A stretch of DNA of 23,369 bases from Haplomitrium mnioides. Its lineage: Eukaryota; Marchantiophyta; Haplomitriopsida; Calobryales. The notes beneath the pieces are model-generated. The model had not been told where the DNA came from, searched no databases, and saw only the letters and a program-made list of their open reading frames with translations. The number at the start of each line of letters is the position of its first letter. The first letter of the stretch is position 1. The stretch is from contig JBNGIS010033951.1 in the NCBI GenBank assembly GCA_049999725.1, positions 1 through 23,369 of the forward strand. The letters run 5' to 3'. Both the position numbers and the translations under genes were made by a program. This document shows positions 1-9,829 of this stretch, piece by piece.

Positions 1-1
1 G

Positions 2-382
2 ACAAAAATTCGAGGTACATTGTTCCATCTTGATGGTATAATTGAGGAGCACTCTTGTAGAATGTTGGTTGAGAGTGGGAGTTCTAAAAATTTTATTTCA
101 CTACATTTTGCTAAGATAATCAAAGCAAAATATAAGCCTATCAAAGGGAGTGTTGTGACTATGGCTGATGGCCAAAAGCATGACGTGTTTTGCTCTCAAA
201 AGCCATTCCTTCTAAGGATTGGAAAAGAGTATACAAAATCTATGCAATTTGTTATTGCACCTGTACAATATGATACAATTTTAAGATTGTCTTGGCTTGA
301 AAAAAGGTCTGCTCAATTTGATTGGAGAAAACGACAAATTCAAGTTAACTTACAAGGTAAGAAACTTCTTTTGGGTGTTTGA
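2..382 (+). pseudogene. Ty3/gypsy protease fragment (5' cut by window edge)
   Basis: This is a retroviral-type aspartic protease region from a Ty3/gypsy polyprotein, which would normally process the Gag-Pol precursor. The frame is open from position 2 to a TGA at 380-382, so it continues upstream of the window. The flap-and-active-site context is clear: a GIIEEHSCRMLVESGSSKNF block corresponds to the usual VDSGSSHNF motif, followed by MADG and by a strand ending in LSWLEKR, equivalent to the family's G-x-x-WL end. The catalytic aspartate of the D-S-G triad is replaced by glutamate (VESG), which should abolish activity. The stop falls right after the protease, and reverse transcriptase resumes in another frame about 45 bp on. 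Family assignment is firm; the clade within gypsy is not resolved. Confidence 0.85.
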
Positions 383-426
383 CACTATTGGTGAAGAAGC
401 GTAAATCAGTTTAGCATGTTAATTCA

Positions 427-798
427 GTGGCGCAAGAGTTGCATGTCTTTGCTGTTTGGATTAAACCCATTATGGACTTGAGTAAGGAGGGGGAAAAAAG
501 TGTGTCTACCTCAATGATAGATGATATTTTAAAAGAGTTTGCGGATGTGTTGGAGGATTTGCCAAAGGGGTTACCAGACGATCGAGGAATGCCTTTTCTA
601 ATTGAGTTGATACCAAGAAGCACTCTTTATAATCGACCTATATATCAACTATCTCTACAAGAATCGGAAGAGCTTCGCAAGACCTTGATAGATCTTCTTG
701 AGAAGGATTTTATTCAACATAGTACTTCTCTTTGGGGAGCTCCGATATTCTTTGTACCAAAGAAAGATGGTGGATTTTGTCTTTGTACAGATTATCGT
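427..798 (+). pseudogene. Ty3/gypsy reverse transcriptase, N-terminal fragment
   Basis: This fragment shows the start of a gypsy reverse transcriptase: an FADVLEDLPKGLPDDRG linker, the IELIPRS strand, then LLEKDFIQHSTSLWGAPIFF and VPKKDGGF...CTDYR, which is the conserved finger region. Homology stops at the arginine codon at 796-798, before the first catalytic aspartate and before the YxDD motif, so the palm, RNase H and integrase are missing. It is shifted relative to the protease frame at 2-382 (the start positions differ by 407, not a multiple of three), so at least one indel and one stop separate them. It is a dead 3'-truncated copy, probably the same insertion as the protease piece. Confidence 0.85.
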
Positions 799-1020
799 AT
801 TGAGATTTCGAGCTCTAACTACCGGTTAACATGGCAGCCACCTTAGCTCACAGTTACGTTAGGCCAGTTAGCTTAGGTGTATATATATGGGGCTTCTTGA
901 GATGCACATTATGCTCTCTCTTCCCCTCTATATTTGTTGGCGCTCCTGCCTTATAGTGAAGAAAATTCTTGCATTGGTTGTGTGCATATGTGATTGATTG
1001 CTCTGTCTCTAACTCTAACA
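799..1020 (+). mobile_element. Possible LTR remnant between gypsy fragment and satellite
   Basis: No coding signal is present. Coding homology ends abruptly at 798 and the satellite starts at 1021, so this 222-bp block has sharp edges on both sides. It has a TATATATAT tract at 880-888 followed by a pyrimidine-rich stretch, and ends in ctctaactctaaca, which resembles the 3' end of many plant copia LTRs (..CTAACA). A TG occurs near the left edge (801) but no matching inverted end or target duplication is visible. It is not the same as the copia LTR at 18884-19203. The assignment is tentative. Confidence 0.35.
880..888 (+). promoter_or_regulatory. TATA-like tract in LTR remnant
   Basis: An uninterrupted TATATATAT lies in the middle of the LTR-like block, about 140 bp before its right edge, at a distance typical of a U3/R junction. 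There is no coding region downstream, so it is probably a relic. Confidence 0.3.
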
Positions 1021-1110
1021 AAGCATAGAAATCTCTAGTGCTACTTTAGGCATTCAAGATTCTATAGAACCATGCAAATCTTTACCACTAGTACTTTAGG
1101 AATTGGTTTT
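1021..1110 (+). repeat. Satellite fragment, left side of LTR-A insertion
   Basis: About one and three-quarter units of the satellite that fills 4719-6057. The key strings agcatagaaatctct, gctactttaggcatt and tttaggaattggtttt all recur there, most closely at about 5810-5895. The fragment stops exactly at the left end of LTR-A. Joined across LTR-A it reads directly into 4724 onward, in the same register as the uninterrupted copy at 5885-5901. Confidence 0.88.
1106..1110 (+). other. Left target-site duplication of LTR-A
   Basis: The pentamer gtttt immediately precedes TGTCAGCC. Its partner at 4719-4723 is gattt (4 of 5 match). The intact satellite at 5885-5901 carries gtttt once at the same register, which shows the pentamer was duplicated. 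Confidence 0.75.
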
Positions 1111-1699
1111 TGTCAGCCAGTGCTTTGGATCATTCAAGCAGAATCCACGAAATCAGAAGCACCATTGGCCATATGTTTCCTTTGCGAGTGTGAACGCCTC
1201 TCAAGAACAGCTGATTTACTCAAACAGCTGATAAGAGCATGGTGCATGAGTCCTAGGAGGGAAACAAGATCATGGCGGAAGAGATGAAGAGAGAGCTTTG
1301 ATCGCCAGCTAGAGGAGGGGCCCCATTTTCAAATTCGAAGCAGGCTAGCAAGAATCCGTGGGCCTAAGGAGGATGCGGGGATCGGAGCATGGGGAGAAGA
1401 AATAGAGCAGCCACCTATGGCAAAGCGATCGCAGGAGGAAGAAGAACGGATCAACAACAAGGAAGTCCGAATGCACTCCGAAGAAAGGCAGATCGCAGGG
1501 GTCCTACAGTGGCCACAAATCGGGAAGCAAGCATCAGGAGCTGACAGGAGGAGGTGAGATCGTCACGAGGGCGAGCAAGGCCAGGGAAGAGGGACGCCTT
1601 GATCCCGCAAGCAAGAGCGAGCCCTACAGAGGCCATTCGAACACTCCATTCGAGTCGATAAGTTATGGCGGAAGAGTGGAGTCCTCGAAAGGTCCCGCG

Positions 1700-1765
1700 A
1701 GATTCCACGGAAACGTGGCGTCTCCAGAGCCCTTCGCGGGATTCCACGGATGACGTGGCGACACC
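1700..1765 (+). promoter_or_regulatory. Two 40-bp units with ACGTGGC cores (LTR-A)
   Basis: Exact ACGTGGC occurs at 1713-1719 and 1753-1759, each preceded by a ttccacgga-type string, in units 40 bp apart. The inverted counterpart in LTR-B is at 17403-17409 and 17443-17449 with the same spacing. The core matches the plant ABRE/G-box class bound by bZIP factors; binding is an inference. Confidence 0.55.
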
Positions 1766-1800
1766 AGGAGGCCCGCTGATCTGTGGACAGGCGCCCCCCT

Positions 1801-1817
1801 AAGTGGGGAGCCCACTT
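1801..1817 (+). repeat. Short palindrome of the AAGTGGG module (LTR-A)
   Basis: AAGTGGG-GAG-CCCACTT forms a perfect 7-bp stem with a 3-nt loop. It opens an 80-bp module that continues with a gggttccga-type string and an atcttacgatgtgg-type string. The module recurs in LTR-B (about 17285-17375), twice in LTR-C (about 7541-7620 and 7905-7985) and twice in LTR-D (about 14465-14555 and 14865-14940). Confidence 0.6.
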
Positions 1818-1894
1818 ACCGGGTTCCGACCCATCTTACGATGTGGGAAGCCCTGGTTAAAAGGGATCTGTGAGCAACCCAACAGGGGAGCAAT

Positions 1895-2370
1895 GAAAGG
1901 GGCCCGAAATAGCAACTTATCGCGGGTCTGGCCGAAGGAAAACGGGAGAGTGTCGGAAGGACGATCTATCAAAGATCCGAGAGGAGGAGGAGCGCGGAAG
2001 CCGAAGGGGCGACCTAGCGCAGATTCGTCAAGAGGAAACACAGAGGAGAGCTGAAAGGGGGACTGATCCCCGATTTGACCGAATAAGAGTGAGTGAAGGC
2101 GAAAAGGTGACTTGTCGACGAACCGGTTCGAACGGTGCGCATCAGTGGCGAAGCGGTAACCCAGCGCAAACCGTCCGACGGGAAGAAGGCTGAACCAAAA
2201 GGGCGATATGGCGCCTATCCGGTGGGGGGAAATTAGGGGAATGGCGAAAAGACGATATATCGGCGAATCAGATAGCGAGATGAGAGCGGCCAAAAAACAA
2301 AGCTAACGCCGGTGCGGCTGACGGAGGAGTTAGCGACGCCAAAAGGGGCACTCTTTGCCGCTTCGACATC
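1895..2370 (+). repeat. 48-bp tandem repeat, about 10 diverged units (LTR-A)
   Basis: Units of about 46-52 bp start with a gaaa-purine string (gaaaaggtgac, gaagcggtaac, aaaagggcgat, gaaaagacgat) and continue with a variable atcgacgatccg-like core. Equivalent arrays lie in LTR-B (16790-17275, inverted), LTR-C (8257-8620) and LTR-D (14270-14700, inverted), so the array is an ancestral part of both families. Open frames crossing it are by-products of the repeat. Confidence 0.7.
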
Positions 2371-2587
2371 TAGAAAGGAAAAAGTTCGACGGGGTGCGGT
2401 AGACGCCCGAAAGTTTGAAAGGACGAATGGTCCAAAAAGGTCTAATAGTTCTTATAGCGAGCTTTTAGAAGTGTCAACAAAGATAGCCTCAGGCGTGTGG
2501 AGTTCTTACTTCGAAGGTACGATGAAACGGCAACATCGGTAGAGTTCTTATTCGGCGAGGAAGGGAAGTCCATGGCGGCTCTACGGA

Positions 2588-2915
2588 TGACGTGGCGAGC
2601 GCATGGAGTCCGCGAGAGGCTTCCGAAACGTGGCGCGGTGAGGAGTCTTGTTGTGTTTCCGAAGGTCAACTTCGGAAGAAGGGTCCACGCGACGGTCCGC
2701 CTACTCTTTTGTGTGGCGGCGTCGGACGGCGGCCTTCGGAGGACGTGGCGACTCCAAGGACCCCGAGGTAATTCACGGGACACGCGGCGCAAGGAGAGGA
2801 GTTCACTTGACCTCGGGCAACGTGCGGGTCAACTACGGAAGGAGCGGTCAGACCGACGGTCATCCTACCCCTTGCGAGGCGGCGTCGGACAGCGGTGTAG
2901 TGGACGACGTGGCGC
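2588..2915 (+). promoter_or_regulatory. Second ACGTGGC cluster of LTR-A
   Basis: Exact cores are at 2590-2596, 2628-2634, 2743-2749 and 2907-2913, all on the + strand. Between them lie GC-rich blocks of the form gtccgcctaccc and ggcggcgtcggacgg, which also occur at 8745-8770, 8921-8945 and, inverted, at 14041-14080, 12085-12120 and 16440-16470. This is the most GC-rich part of the unit. Confidence 0.5.
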
Positions 2916-3749
2916 GAGGAGAAGAAAGAAGAATCTACAAGGGGATCTAAGGAGATTCCTTTGAGTCGGTTCTGTGGGGCACTTCGGAACTTGGTTCCGA
3001 TAGCCTCTTTGGACTCGGTTCTGCGGGAATCTACAGAATCTCCCCCCACAAGATTCCTCAGAGCTCCCATTCAAGTTACTGTTGACTTTGGCTTTTCCTC
3101 GACCAATTGCAAGACACGCGACGCCTTCTCCCATCTTGTAGTAACGGAATTACCGAATAGTAAAGCCACGCGTCATCGTTCCCTATACCGAGCTAACGAC
3201 AATAACGACTATTCATCGGATCGGACGTCAAGGGGCAGCGCGCGAGGGGAGTATACATTGTTTGCTATCAAATTCTTTTGGGTTGATGCACAGGCAATCT
3301 CAGGGCGCGAGGCGACTGCATGCGAAGGAGAATCGCAACGAAGGGGGGCTGGGGTTTGAATTCACTAACAAGACAACGTGAAGCAAGGGTACTCGCTCCA
3401 AGGGGCCAAGGGGTTTTGGACGTGGACTGGAGGGGCGCCGAAAATCGCAGAGTGAGGAGCTTTGGGTGCTCGGGCGATCCAGGGAACCCATCCTTACCGG
3501 TGGACCAGAGCGGAGGGTTACTGATACGGGGTCTCGATTGTATTCTGGTCAGTTAAGACTTCGGGAGAGGCTACTATGGGAGGACGTGGGGTCGTCTCTG
3601 CATTCTCCGTGTAGAAGCATCACGACCTAAGGACAAGGAAATTGCAATGAGGGGCGACTGGAGTGGGAGTCCAAGTTATGACTTCGGGAGAAGTCGCCAA
3701 GTGAGGAGCTTGGGATTGTCTCTGCCATTCCTTGTGTGTGAGCATCAGC

Positions 3750-3774
3750 CCAAAGTGTTCGAAGGACACTCTGG
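3750..3774 (+). repeat. 25-nt hairpin in LTR-A
   Basis: Two 11-nt arms around gaa, with two unpaired positions. The same element in LTR-B (10926-10950, inverted) is a perfect 11-bp stem with a 3-nt loop. It lies about 90 bp before the conserved agtaagac string at the U/V boundary of the LTR. Confidence 0.6.
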
Positions 3775-4718
3775 TGTGTTATTCTTCAAGTGGAGCTGAG
3801 AAGGGGGGGCTATGCTAGTGTCGGTGTACTGCATAGTAAGACCCGTCAAGGCTCGAGGGTGGAGTGGGCTACCTGCAGCTGGTAAAGCTGTCTTCCAGAG
3901 GTGGAAGTAAAAGAAACTCTCTTCCTAGCATAAGGAAGTAAAAGCAGGGCTTCTCGCGAGGGAAGTTAAAAAACTTTCTAGAGAGGAGGGTGTGTGGGTT
4001 GCTGGGCTGCAGTTGTAAGGTAGCGGGACTCATAAGGGAAGTATCATTAGTTAGAAATCCAGATGGCCTTCAAGGACTCAGTTTTCTCTTACACATAGTG
4101 TACAAATGTGTTTATTCATATCTGTGTAGTTAGATTTCCTTTCTGCATTGTGTTGTCAAGTTGTATTAGATTATGAGACACAGATCAACTGAGCAGACCT
4201 TGGGAACAGCCTTGAAAGGGGAGTCCAATCCCTTGACAGAAGCCTGGTATCCTGGAGGTAAATGGTCTCTGGTCTCATTCTGTTGCATAGATTAGGACTT
4301 AGTGCATTAAGATAGTTAGGATAATCTATTTATGCTCTGTAACAACCCTGAGAGGGGGAGTCCAACCTTTTGTAGTGTTTAGTTCTGCAAATCACCAGCA
4401 CCATTCTGCCCAAGCACAAATAAGGTGGCAGGACCTAAGTCATTGGGTCCTAGGAGAAAAGAGAAAGAATCACACAAATCACAGTTATTTGTTATGGATG
4501 TGGACGTGAAAGAATGGTTGAATGTCTGACTTGAGTGTGTGAAGAAGAAGAGTGAGAAAAGCATACCAGGCTTGTAAGGAGAGGAAGAGTCCTTAAGGTC
4601 TGAAAGTGGTAACTGGCAAGGGGCCATCTCAGAAAAGAACCTGAAAGCCGTAAAACCTGTCCTCCCTTGGCTTTAAACATGGCCTGAAAAGGTTAAAGCT
4701 CGAAACAGGGGAGCGACA

Positions 4719-4723
4719 GATTT
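4719..4723 (+). other. Right target-site duplication of LTR-A
   Basis: The pentamer gattt follows GAGCGACA directly; it pairs with gtttt at 1106-1110 with one mismatch. Satellite sequence (acatagg...) resumes immediately after. Confidence 0.75.
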
Positions 4724-6057
4724 ACATAGGTATTTAAGATTCTATTGAGTGGAAGCATAGAAATCTCAAGTGATACTTTAGACATTTAAGATTCTATCAT
4801 AGTAGAAGCATAGAAATCTCTGGTGGTCCTTTAAGCATTTAAGATTTTATTATAAAAGTGGAAGGATAAAAATCTCTAGTGGTATTTTAGGCATTTAAGA
4901 TTCTATTGAGTGGAAGCATAGAAATCTCAAGTGATACTTTAGACATTTAAGATTCTATGAGAGTAGAAGCATAGAAATCTCTGGTGGTCCTTTAACCATG
5001 TAAGATTTTATTATAAAAGTGGAAGAATAAAAATCTCTGGTGGTATTTTAGGCATTTAAGATTGTATTGAGTAGAGGCATAGAAATCTCAAGTGATACTT
5101 AAAACATTTGAGATTCTTTAAGAGTGGAAGCATAGAAATGTCTGGTGCTACTTTAGGCATTTAAGATTCTATAGAAGGATAGAAATCTTTAGCAGTAGTA
5201 CTTTAGGAATTGGTTTATAATAGCAATTTAAGATTCTATTGAGTGGAAGCATAGAAATCTCAAGTGATGCTTTAGACATTTGAGATTCTATAAGAGTGGA
5301 AGCATAAAAATCTCTGGTGCTACTTTAGGCATTTAAGATTCTATAGAAGCATAGAAATCTTTAACAATAGTACTTTAGGAATTGGTTTCTAGTAGGAATT
5401 TAAGACTCTATTGAGTGGAAGCATAGAAATCTCAAGTGATACTTTAGACATTTAAGATTCTATGAGACTAGAAGCATAGAAATCTCTGGTGGTCGATTAA
5501 GCATTTAAGATTTTGTTATAAAAGTGGAAGAATAAAAATCTCTAGTGGTAGTTTAGACATTTAAGATTCTATTGAGTAGAAGCATAAAAATCTCAAGTGA
5601 TACTTTCAATATTTGAGATTCTATAGGAGTAGATGCATAGAAATCTCTAGTGCTACTTTAGGCATTTAAGATTCTATAGAAGCATAGAAATCTTTAGCAG
5701 TAGTACTTTAGGAATTGGTTTCTAATAGCCATTTAAGATTCTATTGAGTGGAAGCATAGAAATCTGAAGCGATATTTTAAAATTTTGAGATTCTATAAGA
5801 GTGGAAGTATAGAAATCTCTGGTGCTACTTTAGGCATTTAAGATTCTATAGAACCATAGAAATCTTTACTAGTAGTACTTTAGAAATTGGTTTTACATAG
5901 GCATTTAAGATTCTATTGAGTGGAAGCATAGAAATCTCAAGTGATACTTTGGACATTTAAGATTCTATGAGAGTAGAAGCATAGAAATCTCTGGTGGTCC
6001 TTCAAGCATTTAAGATTTTATTATAAAAGTGGAAGAATAAAAATCTCTAGTGGTATT
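4724..6057 (+). repeat. Satellite array: ~52-bp monomers in a 161-bp higher-order unit
   Basis: Each monomer contains atttaagattctat, a gaagcatag-type string, aaatct and a ctttag-type string. In the first part of the block monomers of 52, 53 and 56 bp alternate, giving a 161-bp higher-order period (identical atttaagattctattgag at 4732 and 4893). A second monomer set, with agtactttaggaattggtt, recurs from about 5160 onward, so at least two higher-order arrangements are present. The block is AT-rich, has no open frame of interest, and is bounded left by LTR-A and right by LTR-B, both of which inserted into it. Its original extent is unknown. Confidence 0.9.
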
Positions 6058-6937
6058 TGTCGCTCCCATGTTTCGGGTCTAAACCTTTTCAGGCCCTATT
6101 TGGAGCTAGAGGAGTGACGAGTTTCGGGCTTTCAGGTTGTTTTCTGAGATGGCCCCTTGCTAGTTACCACTTTCAGACCTTAAGGACTCTTCGTCTCCTT
6201 ACATGCATGGTATGCTTTTCTCACTCCTCTTCTTCACACACTCAAGTCAGACATTCCACCATTCATATGTCCACATCCATTGACACCCAACTGTGATTTG
6301 TGTGATTCTTCCTCTTTATTCCTAGGACCCAATGACTTAGACCCTGCCATCTTATTTGTGCTTGGGCAGAATGGTGCTGGTGACCTGCACAACTGGACAA
6401 TGCAACAGTTCTGGACTCCCCCTTTCAGGGTTGTCACAGGACTAATACAACTATTCCTAACTATCCTAGGCTGCACTAATTCATAACTATGCAAACAGGA
6501 TCAGGAATAGAAAGCATTCACCTCCAAGATACCAGACTTGTGTCAAGAGATTGGACTCCCCCTTTAAGTGTGTTCCTAGAGTCTGCTCAATTGATCCGAT
6601 GTCCACTAATCTAACAAATCAAGAGGACACACATGCAGAAAGGAAATCTAACTACACATATATGGACAACACTTATATACAATATATACAAGAGAAACAG
6701 AGTCCTTGAAGGCTCTCTGGATTTCTAACTGATTATACTTCCCTTATGAGTCCTGCTACCTTACAACTGCAGCCCAACAACCCACACACCCTCCTCTCCA
6801 GATAGTTTTTTTAACTTCCCTCGCGAGAAGCCTTGCTTTTACTTCCTCAGGCTAGGAAGAGAGTTTCTTTTACTTCCACCTCTGGAAGACAGCTTTACTA
6901 GTTGCAGGTAGCCCACTCCACCCTTGAGCCTCGACGG
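6058..6937 (-). mobile_element. LTR-B segment 1 (3' end of the LTR, inverted relative to LTR-A)
   Basis: Begins TGTCGCTCCC on the + strand, the reverse complement of LTR-A's right end, and matches LTR-A 3845-4718 in inverted orientation along its whole length. Conserved landmarks include cttccctcgcgagaag, cttccacctctggaag and the end string ending ctcgacgg. The satellite abuts it directly (5-bp flank gtatt at 6053-6057, whose duplicate should lie beyond the right end of the window). It is separated from segment 2 by LTR-C, which inserted after the pentamer gacgg. Small open frames at 6057-6486 mirror frames at 4379-4680 only because the DNA is a repeat. Confidence 0.85.
6933..6937 (+). other. 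Left target-site duplication of LTR-C
   Basis: gacgg directly before TGTCAGCC; partner gacga at 10851-10855 (4 of 5). The uninterrupted counterpart in LTR-A (inverted, around 3836-3850) reads gacgg running straight into gtcttactatg, so the pentamer was duplicated by insertion. Confidence 0.82.
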
Positions 6938-7439
6938 TGTCAGCCAGGTGTGCTTGAGTTTTTTCATTTTTTGTGAATTCGGAGTTTCCAAGCCTGGTGG
7001 ATTCCTTCAGTTTGTGTTAGCCTGTTGTGTTTTAGTGTATTTTATTGTTTTATTGTTGTTATGCCAACCTTGCACCTTTCTCCTCTTTCCCCTTTCCCTT
7101 CTCTTCCTTTCTTTTCTGCCTTCCCCAATGAATGTCATTGATCCTGCAAATGCAAGGGGGAGCCCTGTGGAACTCAGATCGTCAGAGGGAGATCGTTAGA
7201 GGGAGATCAGAAGAAAGAATCCAGCCACAATCGAGGAAGAATCCACGAGAGGAGTTACGAGAGATGAAGGCGAGGGGGTGAAAGTCGGGATCCAGAACGG
7301 AGGAGCCAACAGTTTGGACTAGTGCAGCCTCAATCCGTCACCATTCGAGGCGCGTCATATCTTGATAGAGAGAAGAGCTCGAGGCGATCGCAGGGCAATT
7401 CAAATCAAAGACAATGAGGCTGAACTAAGGAAGAATGAC

Positions 7440-7985
7440 CTTCGGGAAGTTAACCGACGGCCGGTGCACCGAGGAGTCCGTGGAGCGCCGCGGAAACGTG
7501 GCGGCTCCTAGGGGTCCGAAGGAACGACGGGACTGCGCCTTCCTAAGTGGGGAACCGGGTTAAACGGGTTCCGATGCGTCTTACGACGTGGCGGGACCGC
7601 TTAACAGGGATCCGCCAAGGGGGGTCCGACGGATCCGAAGAGGCCGAAACGGGATAGGCGAAGCGCCGACTGACAAAGAGGTGACTTATCACCATTTCTA
7701 CGGCGGAGGATTGCTTAAGGCAACTGCGAGGTTAAACGGGAAGGATGAAGCGGTGACAAATCATGGTCTCGAAGCCAACGGGAGTCCAGAAGGCGCTGCG
7801 GAAACGTGGCAGCCCCGGCACATCTCACGGGATTCGGGGACACGCGTCAGTCCCAGGGAGTCCGCGGAACCTCTACGGAGAAATAGCGACCCTCACGGGA
7901 AGTAGCCCTCCTAAGTGGACTCCCTACTTAAAGTGGTTCCGACGTATCTTATGATATGGGCAGACTGGTTAAGGTGGATTACGAA
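7440..7985 (+). promoter_or_regulatory. ACGTGGC and AAGTGG-module region of LTR-C
   Basis: Exact ACGTGGC cores are at 7496-7502, 7586-7592 and 7804-7810, all on the + strand. Two copies of the 80-bp AAGTGG module lie at about 7541-7620 and 7905-7985. The second one matches LTR-D 14865-14940 inverted; the first marks an internal duplication. Confidence 0.5.
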
Positions 7986-8256
7986 GCGGGCTAATTAAGC
8001 GGACGAAAGGGTGATAAGTCGAAGATTCGGACGAGAGGAAGGACAAGTTGAAAGTTCGAATCGGAAGTCATCCAAAAGTTCGACATGGATCCGCGGCGTT
8101 CTTACAACAAACTTTCCTAGAAGTCAGGTAAAGTAGACTTCTTCAATGTTCTTACAGAAAACTTTTCAATGCCTTAGTGAAGAGAAGGTCTTAGTTCCAT
8201 ATCAAGGGAGAGTGCCGAAATGAAGATAAGACGAGGTTTCACCTGAAGAACAAGAC

Positions 8257-8620
8257 GTTGAAATGGTGACCTATCGACGATCTGGCTAGAAAGGGAAGGA
8301 GGTTGCGAAACAGGGATATGTTGAAGAGCCGGTTGGGAGAAGAACAAGGGTGTTGAAATGGCGATCCATCGAAGGTCCGACAAGAGGAGGGACAGAAACT
8401 GTCGAAACAGTGACAAGTCGAAGGTCTGGCCTGAATAGGAAGAAAAGAGCGCCAAAAGGGGAACCTATCAACGATCCGACAAGTGGCAAGGAAAGGCGCC
8501 GTAAAGGCGATCTATCACGGGCCTGACCAGAGGAGAAAAAGGGGTACCGGAAAGGTGACACATCGACAATCTGGCCAACGGGATGCCGAAAACAGGATCC
8601 ATCACTGATCCAGCGAGGCC
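8257..8620 (+). repeat. 48-bp tandem repeat, about 8 units (LTR-C)
   Basis: Unit starts near 8257, 8302, 8352, 8401, 8451, 8498, 8546 and 8585, giving spacings of 45-50 bp with a shorter last step. Units begin with gccgaaa/gttgaaa-type strings, followed by gcgatc-atcgacgatctgg-type strings. Orthologous to the array at 1895-2370 in LTR-A. Confidence 0.75.
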
Positions 8621-8669
8621 AAAAGTGGAAGTCTTCATGGTTCTTATACGGAAGGTCAGGGCTTTGTGG

Positions 8670-9056
8670 ATGACGTGGCATCCGCTGAAGACGAGTTAGC
8701 GCAAGTCAATTGCGGATTCAAGTCAACTGCGTCGGTCCACCTACCCCTTTGCGGGGCGGCGTCGGACGGCGCGACGACGAATGACGTGGCGTTTAGCGGG
8801 GTCCGATTGTTCCTGCGGGTCTTTGATGGAGGACGTGGCGCTCTACTATGGTCCGAGGGTTCTTGCGGGTCAGCTTTGGGTCAACTACGGAATCTGGTCA
8901 AGGCGACGGTCCGCCTACCCCTTTGCGGGGCGGTGGCGGACGGCGCTGTGCGGATGACGTGGAAGGCAAGACACGTGGCGACCTGTGGTGTTCCGAGGGC
9001 GACGGCGGGATTCCGAGGAGTGGCGGGGTTCCGGGGCATTTTTCGGAGACGTGGCG
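8670..9056 (+). promoter_or_regulatory. Dense ACGTGGC cluster of LTR-C
   Basis: Five exact cores, at 8673-8679, 8784-8790, 8833-8839, 8973-8979 and 9049-9055, plus a near copy at about 8957, all on the + strand in under 400 bp. They alternate with GC-rich gtccgcctacccctttgcgg-type blocks. Confidence 0.55.
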
Positions 9057-9062
9057 CTCATG

Positions 9063-9275
9063 CGGGCCTCTGGGAATCTGCGAGAATCTTAGAGATCCAT
9101 TAGGAATCTTGAGACTCGCGAATCCAACGGGCTCCCTTGACGCGCCACATGTCAACTGCCCAACATCCGTGGAATCTAACTAGTTTCCGTATCCGAGGAA
9201 TCCAACGGGCTCCTACGAGGCGCCACCTGTCAGCTACCTGGCATCCGAAGAATCTCACGGGTTGCCAAGCTATAA
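9063..9275 (+). repeat. 78-bp repeat in reversed polarity (LTR-C)
   Basis: The string gaatccaacgggctcc occurs at 9120 and 9198, each followed within 20 bp by gcgccac. Here the GCCAC core lies on the + strand, opposite to the other cores of LTR-C, while the corresponding 70-bp repeat of LTR-D (13714-14030) keeps normal polarity. A small local inversion is the simplest reading. Confidence 0.5.
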
Positions 9276-9829
9276 CGGAGAAGAAACAAAAGCAAAAAGG
9301 TATGTCGATTCAAATGCGGATTGCGAGAGCTACAAGTGCCGGTTTTGCGTGAAATCAATCTTGTTGGATAGAAAATGACAAGGCGTAGATGTTGGTTCCA
9401 TTTTTAGACTGTGAATCTGGTAAGAATCTCACCTATGAGCCATGTAAAAAGGCGCAATGCACCTCTCGGCCGTCAGATAAGTGAAACAGGGACTTCCAAG
9501 GAAGGGCGGGGATGAATCGTTGGGTCTGGAGGGGAAACGAATGCGGGGATAGACTACCTCGCTCTAAAGTTACGGGGACTGTTTTCGGGGTGCAAGAAAA
9601 GTAGCGAGATACGGAGGAGAGAGTTCTGGTGAGACTTCTGGTGAGGGGGTGTACTCGTGAGGGAATGCTATCACAGGGTGGAGGTGGACTGAGGGAGTGC
9701 TAGGAATCGCTGGGCAGGAGGCTCTAAAGGCTCAGACTACTCAGGTGTACTCGCATGTGAAGGCAGGCCAACATTTGGAGGTGGACCAACACGTAGAGGA
9801 GAGGAGGATTCTTTCAGTCTGTATTTCGT

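Larger units (their letters stand above)
1111..4718 (+). mobile_element. LTR-A: 3.6-kb solo LTR-like unit of giant-LTR family 1
   Basis: This non-coding unit begins TGTCAGCCAG and ends GGGAGCGACA, giving TG...CA ends with TGTC/GACA inverted tips, and sits in the satellite between a 5-bp duplication (gtttt/gattt). These are hallmarks of an LTR. The same sequence occurs inverted as LTR-B: 1111-2731 matches 16433-18051, 2690-3845 matches 10851-12198, and 3845-4718 matches 6058-6937, each by eye at roughly 80-90%. Because both outer boundaries are clean and nothing internal resembles a second LTR or a coding domain, a solo LTR left by recombination is the best reading. At 3.6 kb it is very long for an LTR. 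A non-autonomous TG...CA element without recognisable internal parts is the alternative. Small open frames inside are not conserved as protein. Confidence 0.82.

Noticed and set aside
1072-1287. Small ORF with a protein-level match to the - strand at 17880-18060
   Set aside because: Both are the 5' tip of the same LTR; the similarity is DNA repeat identity and the frames differ in length.
4724-6057. CRISPR-like regular repeats
   Set aside because: Monomers are contiguous and diverged with no unique spacers, and the window is eukaryotic; this is a satellite.
4379-6486. Paired small ORFs (4379-4680 on -, 6057-6486 on +) with similar peptides
   Set aside because: They are inverted copies of the LTR 3' part; no start, domain or codon-level constraint distinguishes them from repeat DNA.
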